Assembly: GCA_024281115.1 (NCBI GenBank)
Contig: JAMXLI010000158.1
Location: 1-53,002 of the forward strand
Length of the DNA stretch: 53,002 bases
Reading direction: 5' to 3'
Source: Terriglobales bacterium
GTDB taxonomy: Bacteria; Acidobacteriota; Terriglobia; Terriglobales; Acidobacteriaceae
Of the stretch, positions 15,086-24,171 are shown one piece after another; the stretch's first letter is position 1; the number at the start of each line of letters is the position of its first letter. The notes below the pieces were generated by a model, which saw only the letters and a list, made by a program, of their open reading frames with translations, made no database searches and was not told the DNA's origin. A program made the translations under genes and the position numbers.

Positions 15086-15726
15086 CAGCGGACCTCCTGC
15101 GACCTGGCTTGCGCGGTCTGGGCTTCGCCCGCCGGGGAGGCCGTTTGCAGCGCCGGGGGAACGTACAGCGCGCGAATATCGAACTGCACCGCGTCGCCCG
15201 GATTGGCGGCGGAAGGCGGCTGGGTCGATTCCGCCAGCACTTCCGGTTCCTTGAAGCGGCTGGAAGCCTCCATCTTCTTCACCAGGTCGAGCGCGCGCTG
15301 GCGCGATTCGCCCGCCACGGCCAGGCGCAGTTCGAGCTGGTTCTGCTCGTTCAACTCCGGGCGGATGGAAACCACGTGCAGGCGCGGCGGCATGATCTTT
15401 TCCAGGTCGGCGAACACCTCGGTCCAGGAAAATGCCTTGCGCGCGATGAGTTCGTTGAGCAGGCGCGACTTGTCGCGCGTGTCCCGATTCTCCGGGCGGT
15501 TCAGAAAGGCCTGCGCCCGCCCAATCTCCTGGTCGCCCTGCGCCAGCTGCGCCTGCAACGCGCGGATGGCCCGGTCCTCGGTGCGCCATTCGCGCAAGCG
15601 GAAAAACGCTCCCCAGACCAGGGCAACGGTGACCAGGCCTGTCCCACCCAGCAGCAGCGCCCAGCGCCGGACAAAGCGGCGAGCATCCTCGTAGGGCTGG
15701 CTGGCGAGATTGATGTGTACGCGCAT
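15085..15726 (-). CDS. pilN: PilN-like type IV pilus assembly protein
   Basis: The 213-aa protein opens with INLASQPYEDARRF, the PilN motif (INLLP-like) that binds PilM, followed by a membrane helix (WALLLGGTGLVTVALVWGAFF) and a long coiled region up to about residue 95. The rest, including SWTEVFADLEKIMPPRLHVVSIRPE, is the PilN ferredoxin-like domain. Its start overlaps the PilM stop and its stop overlaps the PilO start, each by one base, so the three proteins are translationally coupled. Length is normal for PilN. Confidence 0.85.
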   Translation of the reverse strand: MRVHINLASQPYEDARRFVRRWALLLGGTGLVTVALVWGAFFRLREWRTEDRAIRALQAQLAQGDQEIGRAQAFLNRPENRDTRDKSRLLNELIARKAFSWTEVFADLEKIMPPRLHVVSIRPELNEQNQLELRLAVAGESRQRALDLVKKMEASSRFKEPEVLAESTQPPSAANPGDAVQFDIRALYVPPALQTASPAGEAQTAQARSQEVR

Positions 15727-16610
15727 CAGAGGAGCGCTCCCAGCACTCCCGCCAGGCGCGAGCGAGGCACTCCGTTCACGTCGTGAACGTCGCGCGCGCC
15801 GACCAGGTCCTGCACATTTACGTTGGTTTGCGCCTGCAGGCTGCTCAGCGCCGAGCCCGATTCCGGCAATCCCGCCACATAGATGTGTTCCACGTTCAGC
15901 CGGTAGGTGTCCTGGAAGAAGACTACCGAAGGATAAACGTCCTCGGCCAGTTGATCGCCGGTTATGCCCAGGCCGCGCGTGTTTTCCAGGGTGCGAAACA
16001 GCAGCAGCTGGCTATGGTCCAGGATGGCGATGCTGGTGGTGTAGCTGTCCACTTTCAGCACCATGGTGGGCCGGACCGCATCCACCGCTCCCAGCGTCGC
16101 CAGCATGGAGGGAATCACGACGCCAGGCGCGTAGCCCGCGTCGCGAAAGGCAGACTCGTATTCCTCGATGACGTTGGCCAGGGCTACGGTGGCCACCACC
16201 TTGATGCCGCTCCCCGAAGGTTGCGCATGATAGGAAACGCGCGCCCTGTCCACGTCGAAGGGCAGCGACTTTTTCAGCCGGAAGCGGACCACCCCGGCCG
16301 CTTCGTCGCGTTTCTGCGGCAGAGCTTCGAAGTCGAGCAGCACCACGCGCGCCGCCGCATCGGGCAGCACGGCGATCACGTCCCGGGAACGGGTCGCGAC
16401 CGGCTCCAGCGCTTCCTCAATAGCGCGACGCAGCGAGTCAGGCCGCAACACGTTGGCCTCGGTGAGGTCCGGCGCCAGGCTACCTTCGGGCAGGGGACGG
16501 GCAGCACAGGCCCCCAGCGCCGCGCCGTTGTCGCCGATGCGCGCCGCGATCACCTGGTCGGCGGAAACCTCGCAGGCCAGCGGCGGCCGATCGTATCGTT
16601 CCGACCTCAT
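15726..16610 (-). CDS. pilM: PilM-like actin-fold pilus assembly ATPase
   Basis: The 294-aa cytoplasmic protein is of the PilM/actin-like group. Recognisable are PPLACEVSADQVIAARI, the strand SRDVIAVLPDAAARVVLLDFEALP, RFRLKKSLPFDVDRARVSYH (the PilM conserved K-PFxxxD) and VLKVDSYTTSIAILDHSQLLLFRTLENT, the phosphate-2-like loop. It binds the PilN N-terminus and couples cytoplasmic parts to the inner membrane complex. It is shorter than typical PilM (about 350 aa) and lacks the usual GSS/GTG first phosphate loop, so nucleotide binding may be reduced. Confidence 0.83.
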   Translation of the reverse strand: MRSERYDRPPLACEVSADQVIAARIGDNGAALGACAARPLPEGSLAPDLTEANVLRPDSLRRAIEEALEPVATRSRDVIAVLPDAAARVVLLDFEALPQKRDEAAGVVRFRLKKSLPFDVDRARVSYHAQPSGSGIKVVATVALANVIEEYESAFRDAGYAPGVVIPSMLATLGAVDAVRPTMVLKVDSYTTSIAILDHSQLLLFRTLENTRGLGITGDQLAEDVYPSVVFFQDTYRLNVEHIYVAGLPESGSALSSLQAQTNVNVQDLVGARDVHDVNGVPRSRLAGVLGALL

Positions 16611-16705
16611 CTTTGCGGTTGAATCCTCGCTCTATGATCGTAACTTCTCGCGGGATTGGGAAGTGACCATCCGGAAGCCCCGGCCCGCAACCGCTCCGGT
16701 GCCGC

Positions 16706-18373
16706 CTAGCGCATGGTTTCGATGAAGGTAACTTTGTTGATTTCCTTCAGCGTGGAAAGGCCGGCGCGTACCTTGTCGAGCGCGGACTCGCGCAGGAAGC
16801 GCATGCCCTCCTCCCGTGCCGCGCGCCGGATTTCCGAGCTGGGCTTCTTGGAGAGGATCATTTCCCGTATGCGGTCGCTCAGATCCAGCAACTCGTGAAT
16901 GGCGGTGCGGCCGCGGTACCCCGTGCCCGCGCACTCGATACAGCCTTCCCCTTCGTAAAACACCACATCGCCCCACTGCGCCGGGTCCAGGCCGCTGGAT
17001 TCGAGCACGTCGGCGGGATAGCGCATCGGCTTGCGGCAGTTATCGCAGATCAGGCGCACCAGCCGCTGCGCCAGAATGCAGTTCAGGGCGGAGACAAAGT
17101 TGTAGGGCTCGACCCCCATGTTCAGAAAGCGCCCAATCACGTCCACCACGTTATTGGCATGGACGGTGGTAAACACCAGGTGCCCGGTGAGGGCGGACTG
17201 GATGGCGATCTGCGCGGTTTCCGAGTCGCGGATTTCGCCCACCATGATCTTGTCGGGATCGTGGCGCAGGATGGAGCGCAAGCCGCGGGCAAACGTCAGC
17301 CCTTTCTTTTCGTTGACCGGAATTTGCGTGATGCCGCGGATCTGATATTCGACCGGGTCCTCGATGGTGATGATCTTGTCTTCGTCGGTCTTGATCTCGT
17401 TGACGGCGGCGTACAGCGTGGTCGTCTTGCCGCTGCCGGTCGGCCCGGTGACCAGCACCATGCCGTAGGGCTCGGCGATGTAGCGCCGGAAGCGCTTCAG
17501 ATCGTCTTCGCTGAAGCCCACCACGTCGAGCACCAGCGTGCGGAACTTCTCGCTCATCGACTCTTTGTCCAGCACGCGCAGCACGGCGTCTTCGCCGTGG
17601 ATGGAGGGCATGATGGACACGCGGAAGTCAATCTGCCGCCCGTTGTACTTCACCCGGAAGCGGCCGTCCTGGGGAACGCGGCGCTCGGCAATGTCCAGTT
17701 CGCTCATCACCTTGATGCGCGAGATGATGGTGGACTGGTGCTCGCGCGCGATCGGGTTCATGGCCTGCTGCAGGACGCCGTCAATGCGGTACTTGATCAT
17801 CACCGAGTCGTCGCGGCTCTCGATGTGGATGTCGCTGGCGCGGCGCTGCAGGGCGGTGAAGATGGTGGTGTCCACCAGGCGAATGATGGGGCTGATGTCG
17901 CCTTCGGCGGTCAGCCTCTCGATGGAGATGGTTTCGTCGCTGCCCGCCTCGTCTTCGCGAATGACGTCGAGCGTGAAACCCTCGCTGGCCTCCTCCAGGA
18001 CGCGCTGCGACTGCTCGGTTTTCTTGAGGATGTCGCTGATCTGCGCCAGCGTGCTGACCTTGGTGACGATGCGCTTGCCCAGCAGCAGGCTGATCTCGTC
18101 AATCATCATCAGCTGGCTGGGATCGGCGATGGCAATGGCCAGCCGCCCGTCCGGGGTCTCATCCAGAGGTACGAAGTTGTAGCGGAACATCAGGTCCACG
18201 GGAATTTTCTTGAACAGCTCATGATGGAGCTGGAAGTCCCGCAGATCCACAAACTCGCAGCGATAGCGCCGGGCAACGTCGCGGGCGCGGCTCTCGTCAT
18301 CGGCGGGGGCATCGGTGGCCAGGGGCGCGCCGTTGCCGCCGTTGATGAATAAGGATTTCTTCTCCGAAGCCAT
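16706..18373 (-). CDS. pilB: GspE/PilB-family assembly ATPase
   Basis: The 555-aa hexameric ATPase drives pilin or pseudopilin polymerisation. An N-terminal GspE_N-like domain (DLRDFQLHHELFKKIPVDL) precedes the motor domain with Walker A GPTGSGKTTT (about 310), Asp box ITIEDPVEYQI, Walker B RHDPDKIMVGEIRDSETA and His box GHLVFTTVHANN. A zinc site CDNC...CIEC lies near the C-terminus. The ATG at 18373 is preferred to an in-frame TTG two codons earlier. It lies between the gspF/pilC gene (upstream) and pilM (95 bases downstream). PilT (retraction ATPase) is excluded by the N-terminal domain and zinc site. Confidence 0.92.
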   Translation of the reverse strand: MASEKKSLFINGGNGAPLATDAPADDESRARDVARRYRCEFVDLRDFQLHHELFKKIPVDLMFRYNFVPLDETPDGRLAIAIADPSQLMMIDEISLLLGKRIVTKVSTLAQISDILKKTEQSQRVLEEASEGFTLDVIREDEAGSDETISIERLTAEGDISPIIRLVDTTIFTALQRRASDIHIESRDDSVMIKYRIDGVLQQAMNPIAREHQSTIISRIKVMSELDIAERRVPQDGRFRVKYNGRQIDFRVSIMPSIHGEDAVLRVLDKESMSEKFRTLVLDVVGFSEDDLKRFRRYIAEPYGMVLVTGPTGSGKTTTLYAAVNEIKTDEDKIITIEDPVEYQIRGITQIPVNEKKGLTFARGLRSILRHDPDKIMVGEIRDSETAQIAIQSALTGHLVFTTVHANNVVDVIGRFLNMGVEPYNFVSALNCILAQRLVRLICDNCRKPMRYPADVLESSGLDPAQWGDVVFYEGEGCIECAGTGYRGRTAIHELLDLSDRIREMILSKKPSSEIRRAAREEGMRFLRESALDKVRAGLSTLKEINKVTFIETMR

Positions 18374-18553
18374 TAGCAAATCAGTAACGCTGTCCCTCTA
18401 CGAGTGTATCGTTCCCGGGCAGCGAAATCACTACCCGGAAGTGCCGCACCGACCGTCTGTTTTCATCGCAGTACGCGGAGGGGGGCAACCTGCCAGGGGC
18501 GCTCCCATAAGGAATGCGGAAGGGCGGCTATCTTGCGTCTCCTTAAGGCTTGG

Positions 18554-19765
18554 TTAATGCAGGCCCCCCGCGCCCAGGGTAAAAATGGGCAAGTAGAGCG
18601 AAATCAGCACGAAAGCCACCACCGTGCCCATCACGATGAGGATGGCGGGTTCGACAAGCGACATGGCGGCGGTCAGCGCGTTCTGCACGTCTTCCTCGTA
18701 GAACTCGGCCACCGAGTTCAGCATGGCGGGTAAGGCCCCCGTGGATTCGCCCACCTCGATCATCTCAACCGCCAGGTCGGGGAACATCTTGCGTTCTTCC
18801 AGGCTCTTAGCCAGCGGCTGGCCTTCGCGCACGCGCACGGCAGCGGCGGTCACGCCATGGGCGATGCTGCGGCTGCCGATCGACTCACCGGCGGTTTGGA
18901 GCGAAGGTACCAGGGGCAGGCCGCCGGCCAGCAGGGTGGCCATCAAGCGCGAAAAATTGGCCACCTGATACTTGAGTATGATCGGCCCAACCATCGGCAG
19001 GGAAAGGAAAAAGCGGTCCAGCCGGTCACCTCCTTTTTCGGATGCGCTCCAGCGCCACACCAGGAAAATCAGCGCCGCCAATCCCAGCAGCATGAGCACC
19101 GCATAGTGACGCGCGCCCGCGCCTACGCCCAGCATGAACACCGTCAGCGGCGGCAGCTGTGCGTTCAACGTGGTGTACAAGTCGGCAAACTGGGGGACCA
19201 CGTAGGTGACCAGGAACGACAGCATGATGACAACCAGCGAAATCAGAAGTGCGGGATAAACCAGCGAAGCTTTCAGCTTCTTCTTGAAGGAGATGGCCAG
19301 CCGCTGGAAGGAGATGTACCGGGCCAATACCTCTTCCAGGTTGCCGCTCTTCTCACCCGCCAGCAGGGTGGTGGAATAGATCTTGGGGAAAACGTGCTGC
19401 GCGGCAAAAGAATCGGACAGCAATTCGCCGCTGCGCACCCGGTCGCGCACATTCTCGAGCAGCGAGCGAAAATGCGCATTCTTCTGCCGTTTGAGCAGCA
19501 GGTCGAGAGCGTTGAGGATGGGCAACCCCGCCTTCACCAGGGTCAGAAACTGCTGGTTGAAGATGACGAATTGTTCCTGCTTGATTTTGCGGCGGCGGAG
19601 GCCCGGCAGGTCGCCGCCGGCCAACAGGCCGCGCGGCTTGACCCAATAGACGAGGTATCCCTGTTGCACGGAGCGGTCGCGGACCTCGGTCTCGGAATAG
19701 CCGTTTTCCACCTGCTGCAGCAGGTGGCCGCGTTCGTCCGCCGCTTTGACGACAAATTCAGCCAT
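18554..19765 (-). CDS. pilC: GspF/PilC-family platform protein
   Basis: The 403-aa polytopic protein is the inner-membrane platform on which PilB/GspE acts. Two T2SSF domains are visible: QFVIFNQQFLTLVKAGLPILNALDLLLKRQ...GNLEEVLARY, and after the helices YQVANFSRLMATLLAGGLPLVPSLQTAGESIG...VGESTGALPAMLNSVAEFYEEDVQ. Membrane helices lie around 170-195, 210-240 and at the C-terminus (PAILIVMGTVVAFVLISLYLPIF). The ATG at 19765 begins MAEFVVKAADERGHLL, the normal family start. About 180 bases separate it from pilB. Confidence 0.92.
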   Translation of the reverse strand: MAEFVVKAADERGHLLQQVENGYSETEVRDRSVQQGYLVYWVKPRGLLAGGDLPGLRRRKIKQEQFVIFNQQFLTLVKAGLPILNALDLLLKRQKNAHFRSLLENVRDRVRSGELLSDSFAAQHVFPKIYSTTLLAGEKSGNLEEVLARYISFQRLAISFKKKLKASLVYPALLISLVVIMLSFLVTYVVPQFADLYTTLNAQLPPLTVFMLGVGAGARHYAVLMLLGLAALIFLVWRWSASEKGGDRLDRFFLSLPMVGPIILKYQVANFSRLMATLLAGGLPLVPSLQTAGESIGSRSIAHGVTAAAVRVREGQPLAKSLEERKMFPDLAVEMIEVGESTGALPAMLNSVAEFYEEDVQNALTAAMSLVEPAILIVMGTVVAFVLISLYLPIFTLGAGGLH

Positions 19766-19844
19766 TTACGCCGAAAAAATCCCAGAATTGCTTCAGTCTA
19801 ACATCGCTCGTTTTACGCTCCCGCGCCGCCGGCCAGTACAAGCT

Positions 19845-20501
19845 TCAGTCGCCCGTGGGCTCTGTGATGACCTCGACGCCAGACGGGGGCGAAAACCGAA
19901 ACTGCGAGTCCGCAATCGCTACATTCTCTTCCGCCTGGCTGAACCGGTATTCCACTGTGGCGCCGTCTTCCTGCTCTACCACCAGGCGGGCGATGCGCCC
20001 CTGGGGAGCGATCTCGAACAGAACCAGCGAGACCTGCGGCAGGAAGCGGGGCACACCTCTCAACATGACATTGCCCGGCTGCTCGGGGCGCAGATCGGGC
20101 GCCAGGGAGAGTGCGTCGAATTGCTTCTCCAGGCGCGTCTTGCCCAAAAGGTAAGCGAGGGGGGAGCGCAGGTCGCCGGCATCCTTCAGCCGGGTCAGAC
20201 GCGCCTGCCGTTCGCCCGGAACATAAAACCAGGCCTGCTTGCCATTGGTAACAAATAGCTTGTCCTTGGGTTTGGTGTACTCCCAGCGCATTTTGCCCGG
20301 GCGCTTCAGGAGCAATGTCCCCGACTCCTGCCGCTCGAGACCGCCGCCGCGATAGCTTTCGGTGAAATGCGCCTGCAGGCTTTGCAGGTGGTTGTAGTAG
20401 GTGTCCGCCTTCTCCGCGAGGGCGCGGACCTCTGTCTGCGCCGGCAGGGCCGGAACAAACAACGCCAGCAGAGGGCAGAGAATCAGCAGGCGGACCATCA
20501 T
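19845..20501 (-). CDS. lolA: LolA-family outer-membrane lipoprotein carrier
   Basis: The 218-aa periplasmic chaperone carries lipoproteins from the inner membrane to the outer membrane. A signal peptide (MMVRLLILCPLLALFVPALPAQ) is followed by AHFTESYRGGGLERQESGTLLLKRPGKMRWEYTKPKDKLFVTNGKQAWFYVP, which is the LolA core (the GxxxxxRPGxxRWxY motif is intact). Helix and strand order to the end (VEYRFSQAEENVAIADSQFRFSPPSGVEVI) fits the half-barrel fold. The Lol ABC transporter and LolB are not in the window. It sits 25 bases after the TPR gene and 79 bases before gspF, all one strand. Confidence 0.92.
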   Translation of the reverse strand: MMVRLLILCPLLALFVPALPAQTEVRALAEKADTYYNHLQSLQAHFTESYRGGGLERQESGTLLLKRPGKMRWEYTKPKDKLFVTNGKQAWFYVPGERQARLTRLKDAGDLRSPLAYLLGKTRLEKQFDALSLAPDLRPEQPGNVMLRGVPRFLPQVSLVLFEIAPQGRIARLVVEQEDGATVEYRFSQAEENVAIADSQFRFSPPSGVEVITEPTGD

Positions 20502-20526
20502 TCGGGTAAGGCGCCCGGCGCCACGG

Positions 20527-21462
20527 TTATTGCTGTTTCCATACTTCCGGTTTGGGGGCTGCCGGTGGACGGTAACCGGGCGGCGCTCCCTCGGTGATGA
20601 ACGGAAACAGGTCGGGATCTTGCACCTCGACCTTGCCTCCGGGCACCAGCCGGTAAGGGTGGCGCAAGGGATCCAGCGGGATGCCCGGCAGCCAACCGGC
20701 GCGGGCCAGTTCGGTGAAACTCTCCGGATATTTTCCCGTGCGCTCGCGGTAGCGGCGCGCTACTTCCTCGAGCTGGGGCACATCCTCGTCCACCCGCAAG
20801 GCGCGCAAATGGGCGAGCGCATTGGCCTGAATGTTCTTGTCTTTCGAGGATTCGTAAGTCTTAGTCCAGAGAAAGCGGGCGGTTTCGATGTCCCCTCCGC
20901 GCTCGGCCATGCGGGCGGCCAGGACCTTCAGCCAGGGATGGGCGCCGGGGCGCTCTGAGCCGCGCCGGAAGGCATCGGCGGCGGCGGCATAGTCCTTGCG
21001 CTCCATGTAATGAATGAAGCCGAGATCGTAGTAGAGCCGCCATTGGTCGGGATTATTGCGAATGCCGAACTCGACCAGCTGCACGGCCTTGTCGGGCAGG
21101 CCGGCGCCTTGCGGCGGTTTCTGCGCCAGGAAGGCGGAGCCGAAGTCGTAGGCCACGATCAGGTGCGGATCCAGGGTGGTGGTGATTTCCAGCAAGGGCG
21201 CCAGAAGGTTGTAATGGCGCGCCAGCACCACGTGCCGCCGGCCAAAATACTGCACGGCGCGCGTCCAGTAAATGTCGGCGAGCAGGCCGTCGTAGCCGAG
21301 GCTCATGCGCTTGATCAGTTGCGGGGAGGGAATGTAGAGCACGTCTTCCAGGGTGGAAGCGGGGCGGAGCGCATCGATGCGGCGGACCGTGAACAGCACG
21401 GCCAACATGCCGGCCACCAGCAGCATGGCCAGAATCGCAGTGATGCGGCGGTTGGGCCTCAT
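20527..21462 (-). CDS. Membrane-anchored TPR-like protein
   Basis: The 311-aa protein has one N-terminal membrane helix (ITAILAMLLVAGMLAVLFTV) and a helical-repeat body. Repeat-like segments are WRLYYDLGFIHYMERKDYAAAADAFRRG and AARMAERGGDIETARFLWTKTYESSKD, close to TPR consensus, and a proline-rich C-terminus. It lies 25 bases before lolA in a probable operon. TPR proteins are often pilus pilotins or secretion scaffolds, so a role beside the following pilC-pilB-pilMNOP cluster is plausible but inferred. Confidence 0.8.
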   Translation of the reverse strand: MRPNRRITAILAMLLVAGMLAVLFTVRRIDALRPASTLEDVLYIPSPQLIKRMSLGYDGLLADIYWTRAVQYFGRRHVVLARHYNLLAPLLEITTTLDPHLIVAYDFGSAFLAQKPPQGAGLPDKAVQLVEFGIRNNPDQWRLYYDLGFIHYMERKDYAAAADAFRRGSERPGAHPWLKVLAARMAERGGDIETARFLWTKTYESSKDKNIQANALAHLRALRVDEDVPQLEEVARRYRERTGKYPESFTELARAGWLPGIPLDPLRHPYRLVPGGKVEVQDPDLFPFITEGAPPGYRPPAAPKPEVWKQQ

Positions 21463-21630
21463 GGAAGCGCGGAATACCCATAGATATTTTACGGCGGTCC
21501 GGCGGAGTCGCCCCAGTGCCCAGGCGGGCGACCGGCACCGAAGTCACCCCCGGCCGCGCGGCGGAACTTCTTGGGGCACGCCGAATGGCTGAGATAAAAT
21601 TACGCGCACTCATCCACGCGGAATCGCGAA

Positions 21631-23379
21631 ATGTCCCATGGCAGCGCTGCTTTCAGGGAAGAGGCGCGGGTTCTCGGCCAGCCTGCGTCGGAGCAGTTGC
21701 CCGCAATTGCGCCGCGGGAATGGCTCGTCTGTGCGGCCATTTCTCTGTCGCTGCTGGCGGCGAGCGTCATCATTTCCGCGAAGAAACCATTGTGGTTTGA
21801 CGAGATCCTTTCCTTAACGCTCGCCAGCGATCCTTCCGTCTCACACATGCTGAGCGCCCTGGCGCACGGGGCCGACGGCATGCCCCCGCTGTATTACCTG
21901 GTGGCCCAGGGCTGGCGACGACTTTTCGGGAACTCTGCCGCCAGTTTGCGATTGATTTCGCCGGTTTGTCTGTCGGTGGGCGTTTTTGCCGCATTTGCGG
22001 CGCTGCGCCGCGGGTTCAGCGTCTCTGCCTCCGCCGTGGCGGTGACGCTGGCCTTCTGCACCCCGTGGATTCTCGTGTTTCAAAGCAGCGATATGCGCGC
22101 GTACGGCATGTTCATGGGCCTGGCGGGCGTGGCGCTCTGGTTGCATCTCCGGTTAGCGTCGGACGAGACCATCACGCCCGCTTTATTTGCGGGCGCTGTC
22201 TTGTGCCATGCCGCGCTGGTCCTGTGTCATCCCTATGGAGTTCTTTACAGCGCGGCCTTTCTGGGAGGTCTGCTGCTATGGCAGATGTGGAGCGGGCGGG
22301 TGCGACTCGCGGCGCTGGCTGCCATTGCTTGCGGCGCTGCGACTCTCCTGCTCTGGCTGCCGGCCATGGTGCGCATTTCCGCGATGTCGCGGCCACGAAG
22401 CGTGGCTATGGTCCCGGAGCCCAAGAGCCTGGCTGCCAGTTACGGATTCGGTATGCATCCGGTACTAATGGTTCTGACCGCTGGCCTCGTTGTGGCGCGA
22501 ATGGCGCAACTGAAGAAGCGCCCGACAGGATGGGCTGCGCAGCGAACCCTTCTGCTGGTTTGCGCGGTCCTGTTTCTGACCAGCTTCCTGGTGGATCTGG
22601 TTCCGGCGATCGCACCATTGTCGGCACCATTGCTCCTGGCGTCCTTGTTCCTGCTGGCCACTAAGCCTGCCGGCGGCAACCGTTTGCCTGACCCGATGCA
22701 GCCGATGCTTCCGGTTGCCCTCACCTTGCTTCTGATTCCCTTGGCCGCCTTTGTAATCTCCCGGCTGCTGGCTCCGCGTTACCAGGGCCGCTATATGCTG
22801 CCGTCCTGGTTTGGGGTAGCGATCCTGATTGCGGCGGCGATCGATAATGCGCGCGTGCCCGCCATGTTGAATCGAAGCCGGCGGCCAATTCTCTGGGGCG
22901 TGTTGTTGCCCGCGATCATCCTGTTACCGGTAATCCGCGCCCGGCGCCTGGTGCTCGACGACGTACCGCTGTTCGGCACCAGCCGGAGCGCCATAGAGGC
23001 GCTCGCGCCTGCGGGGCGCGCCATCGTCGTCGAGGAACCGTTATCTTTCCTTCCGCTGGCACACGCAGGACAGGCTTCCGCCAACCAGTACTACTTCATG
23101 CTCGACCACAAGGCCGCGCTTACGACAGCGGCAGCCCACTCCATCATTAACTTCAACCTCATGCAGGTCTGGGCCAACTATGGCTATCTGCCGGGGCACA
23201 TCTTGCCGCCGGCGGTGTTTCTCGGCCAACATTCCTCATTCCTGGTGTTGCATGCTCCCGGGTACTCGTGGTTTGAGTCCTGCTGCGCCAACACTCCGGC
23301 CTACAGAACGCGCCAACTGGGATGGCTGGGGAACTCCGTGCTGGTGGAAGTAACGCGAACGCCTGCCGGGGAGCGCTGA
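21631..23379 (+). CDS. GT39-like membrane glycosyltransferase, second copy
   Basis: The 582-aa polytopic protein has about 11 hydrophobic segments and the GT-C catalytic region WFDEILSLTLASDP (acidic pair after a short first loop), followed by the MPPLYYLVAQGWRRLFG motif (the HPPLYY-like region with Met for His). It differs in sequence from the enzyme at 5327-6970. The substrate is unknown; polyprenyl-phosphate sugar donors are the family rule. GGAA seven bases before the ATG at 21631 supports the start. It is monocistronic, divergent from the TPR gene and convergent with the ABC genes. Confidence 0.82.
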   Translation: MSHGSAAFREEARVLGQPASEQLPAIAPREWLVCAAISLSLLAASVIISAKKPLWFDEILSLTLASDPSVSHMLSALAHGADGMPPLYYLVAQGWRRLFGNSAASLRLISPVCLSVGVFAAFAALRRGFSVSASAVAVTLAFCTPWILVFQSSDMRAYGMFMGLAGVALWLHLRLASDETITPALFAGAVLCHAALVLCHPYGVLYSAAFLGGLLLWQMWSGRVRLAALAAIACGAATLLLWLPAMVRISAMSRPRSVAMVPEPKSLAASYGFGMHPVLMVLTAGLVVARMAQLKKRPTGWAAQRTLLLVCAVLFLTSFLVDLVPAIAPLSAPLLLASLFLLATKPAGGNRLPDPMQPMLPVALTLLLIPLAAFVISRLLAPRYQGRYMLPSWFGVAILIAAAIDNARVPAMLNRSRRPILWGVLLPAIILLPVIRARRLVLDDVPLFGTSRSAIEALAPAGRAIVVEEPLSFLPLAHAGQASANQYYFMLDHKAALTTAAAHSIINFNLMQVWANYGYLPGHILPPAVFLGQHSSFLVLHAPGYSWFESCCANTPAYRTRQLGWLGNSVLVEVTRTPAGER

Positions 23380-23394
23380 CGGGGATGCCGCTCT

Positions 23395-24171
23395 TTACTT
23401 GAGGTTGCGGTGCTCAAAAATGAGCATGGCGCCGGCGATCACGGTGGCAGCGTAGAGCAAGCTATAGAGAGAATTGTAGAGCACCAGTGATCCGGCGACG
23501 GCCTGGTCGTGCGCCACCAAGGAGATTACGTTCAGGGCAGAGAAGTTAGGCACAACGTAAGCCACGCCGGTGGCTGCCCAGCGGGTTACCCCGTGCGCCA
23601 ACGCTGCGAAATTGCGCAAGTCCTCGGAAAATGTGCCGATGATGAACAAGGCAAAGGTAAACACGGCCGCCAGCAGCGGCGACGAAAATGACGAAAACAA
23701 CAGCGCCAGCGCGGTGATCACCATGAATTGCAGCACGATGAAATAGAGCGCCACCAGCAGGTAGGCGTCGGCGCGCTGGAAATGGTGGGCCTGATAGAGC
23801 AACGCGGCGAACAGGCCCAGGGCCATCAGGAAAGTATTCACCACCAGAGTGGCCATCAACCCGCCGAACTTACCCAGGATGAATTCCCAGCGGCGCACCG
23901 GGCGCGAGAGGATGGTGTACAGCGTGCGCTTATCGATCTCCTTGGAGACCAGCCCGATTCCAATGAAAATTGCAATGATCAGTCCAAAAAGCGAGACCGA
24001 CGTGAGGCCCAGGTTCACCACCACGTTGCGCTCAATATCGATCGAGATTTGCGCCACCAGCACGGAAGCGCCCGCCATGAGCAGGGCGAAAGCGATCAGG
24101 TTGTAGAGAACGCGATCGCGCACCGCTTCGCGGAAGGTGTTGGCGGCGATGTAGGCAACGCGCGAGCTCAT
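23395..24171 (-). CDS. ABC-2-type exporter permease
   Basis: The 258-aa permease has about six membrane helices and the family start IAANTFREAVRDRVLYNLIAFALL, with SKEIDKRTLYTILSRPVRRWEFILGKFGG after the second helix, a motif of the NosY/ABC-2 group. Its start ATG overlaps the ATPase stop by four bases (ATGA), a strong sign that the two proteins form one complex. The exported compound cannot be told from sequence. Confidence 0.87.
   Translation of the reverse strand: MSSRVAYIAANTFREAVRDRVLYNLIAFALLMAGASVLVAQISIDIERNVVVNLGLTSVSLFGLIIAIFIGIGLVSKEIDKRTLYTILSRPVRRWEFILGKFGGLMATLVVNTFLMALGLFAALLYQAHHFQRADAYLLVALYFIVLQFMVITALALLFSSFSSPLLAAVFTFALFIIGTFSEDLRNFAALAHGVTRWAATGVAYVVPNFSALNVISLVAHDQAVAGSLVLYNSLYSLLYAATVIAGAMLIFEHRNLK

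Noticed and set aside
13481-15694. Very long plus-strand open frame across the pil cluster
   Set aside because: It is antisense to pilN, pilO, the PilP-like and the pseudopilin genes, is rich in Gln/Arg/His with no recognisable domain, and arises from GC-rich codon bias on the other strand.
16895-18352. Long plus-strand open frame opposite pilB
   Set aside because: Mirrors the ATPase codons; no start context and no family.
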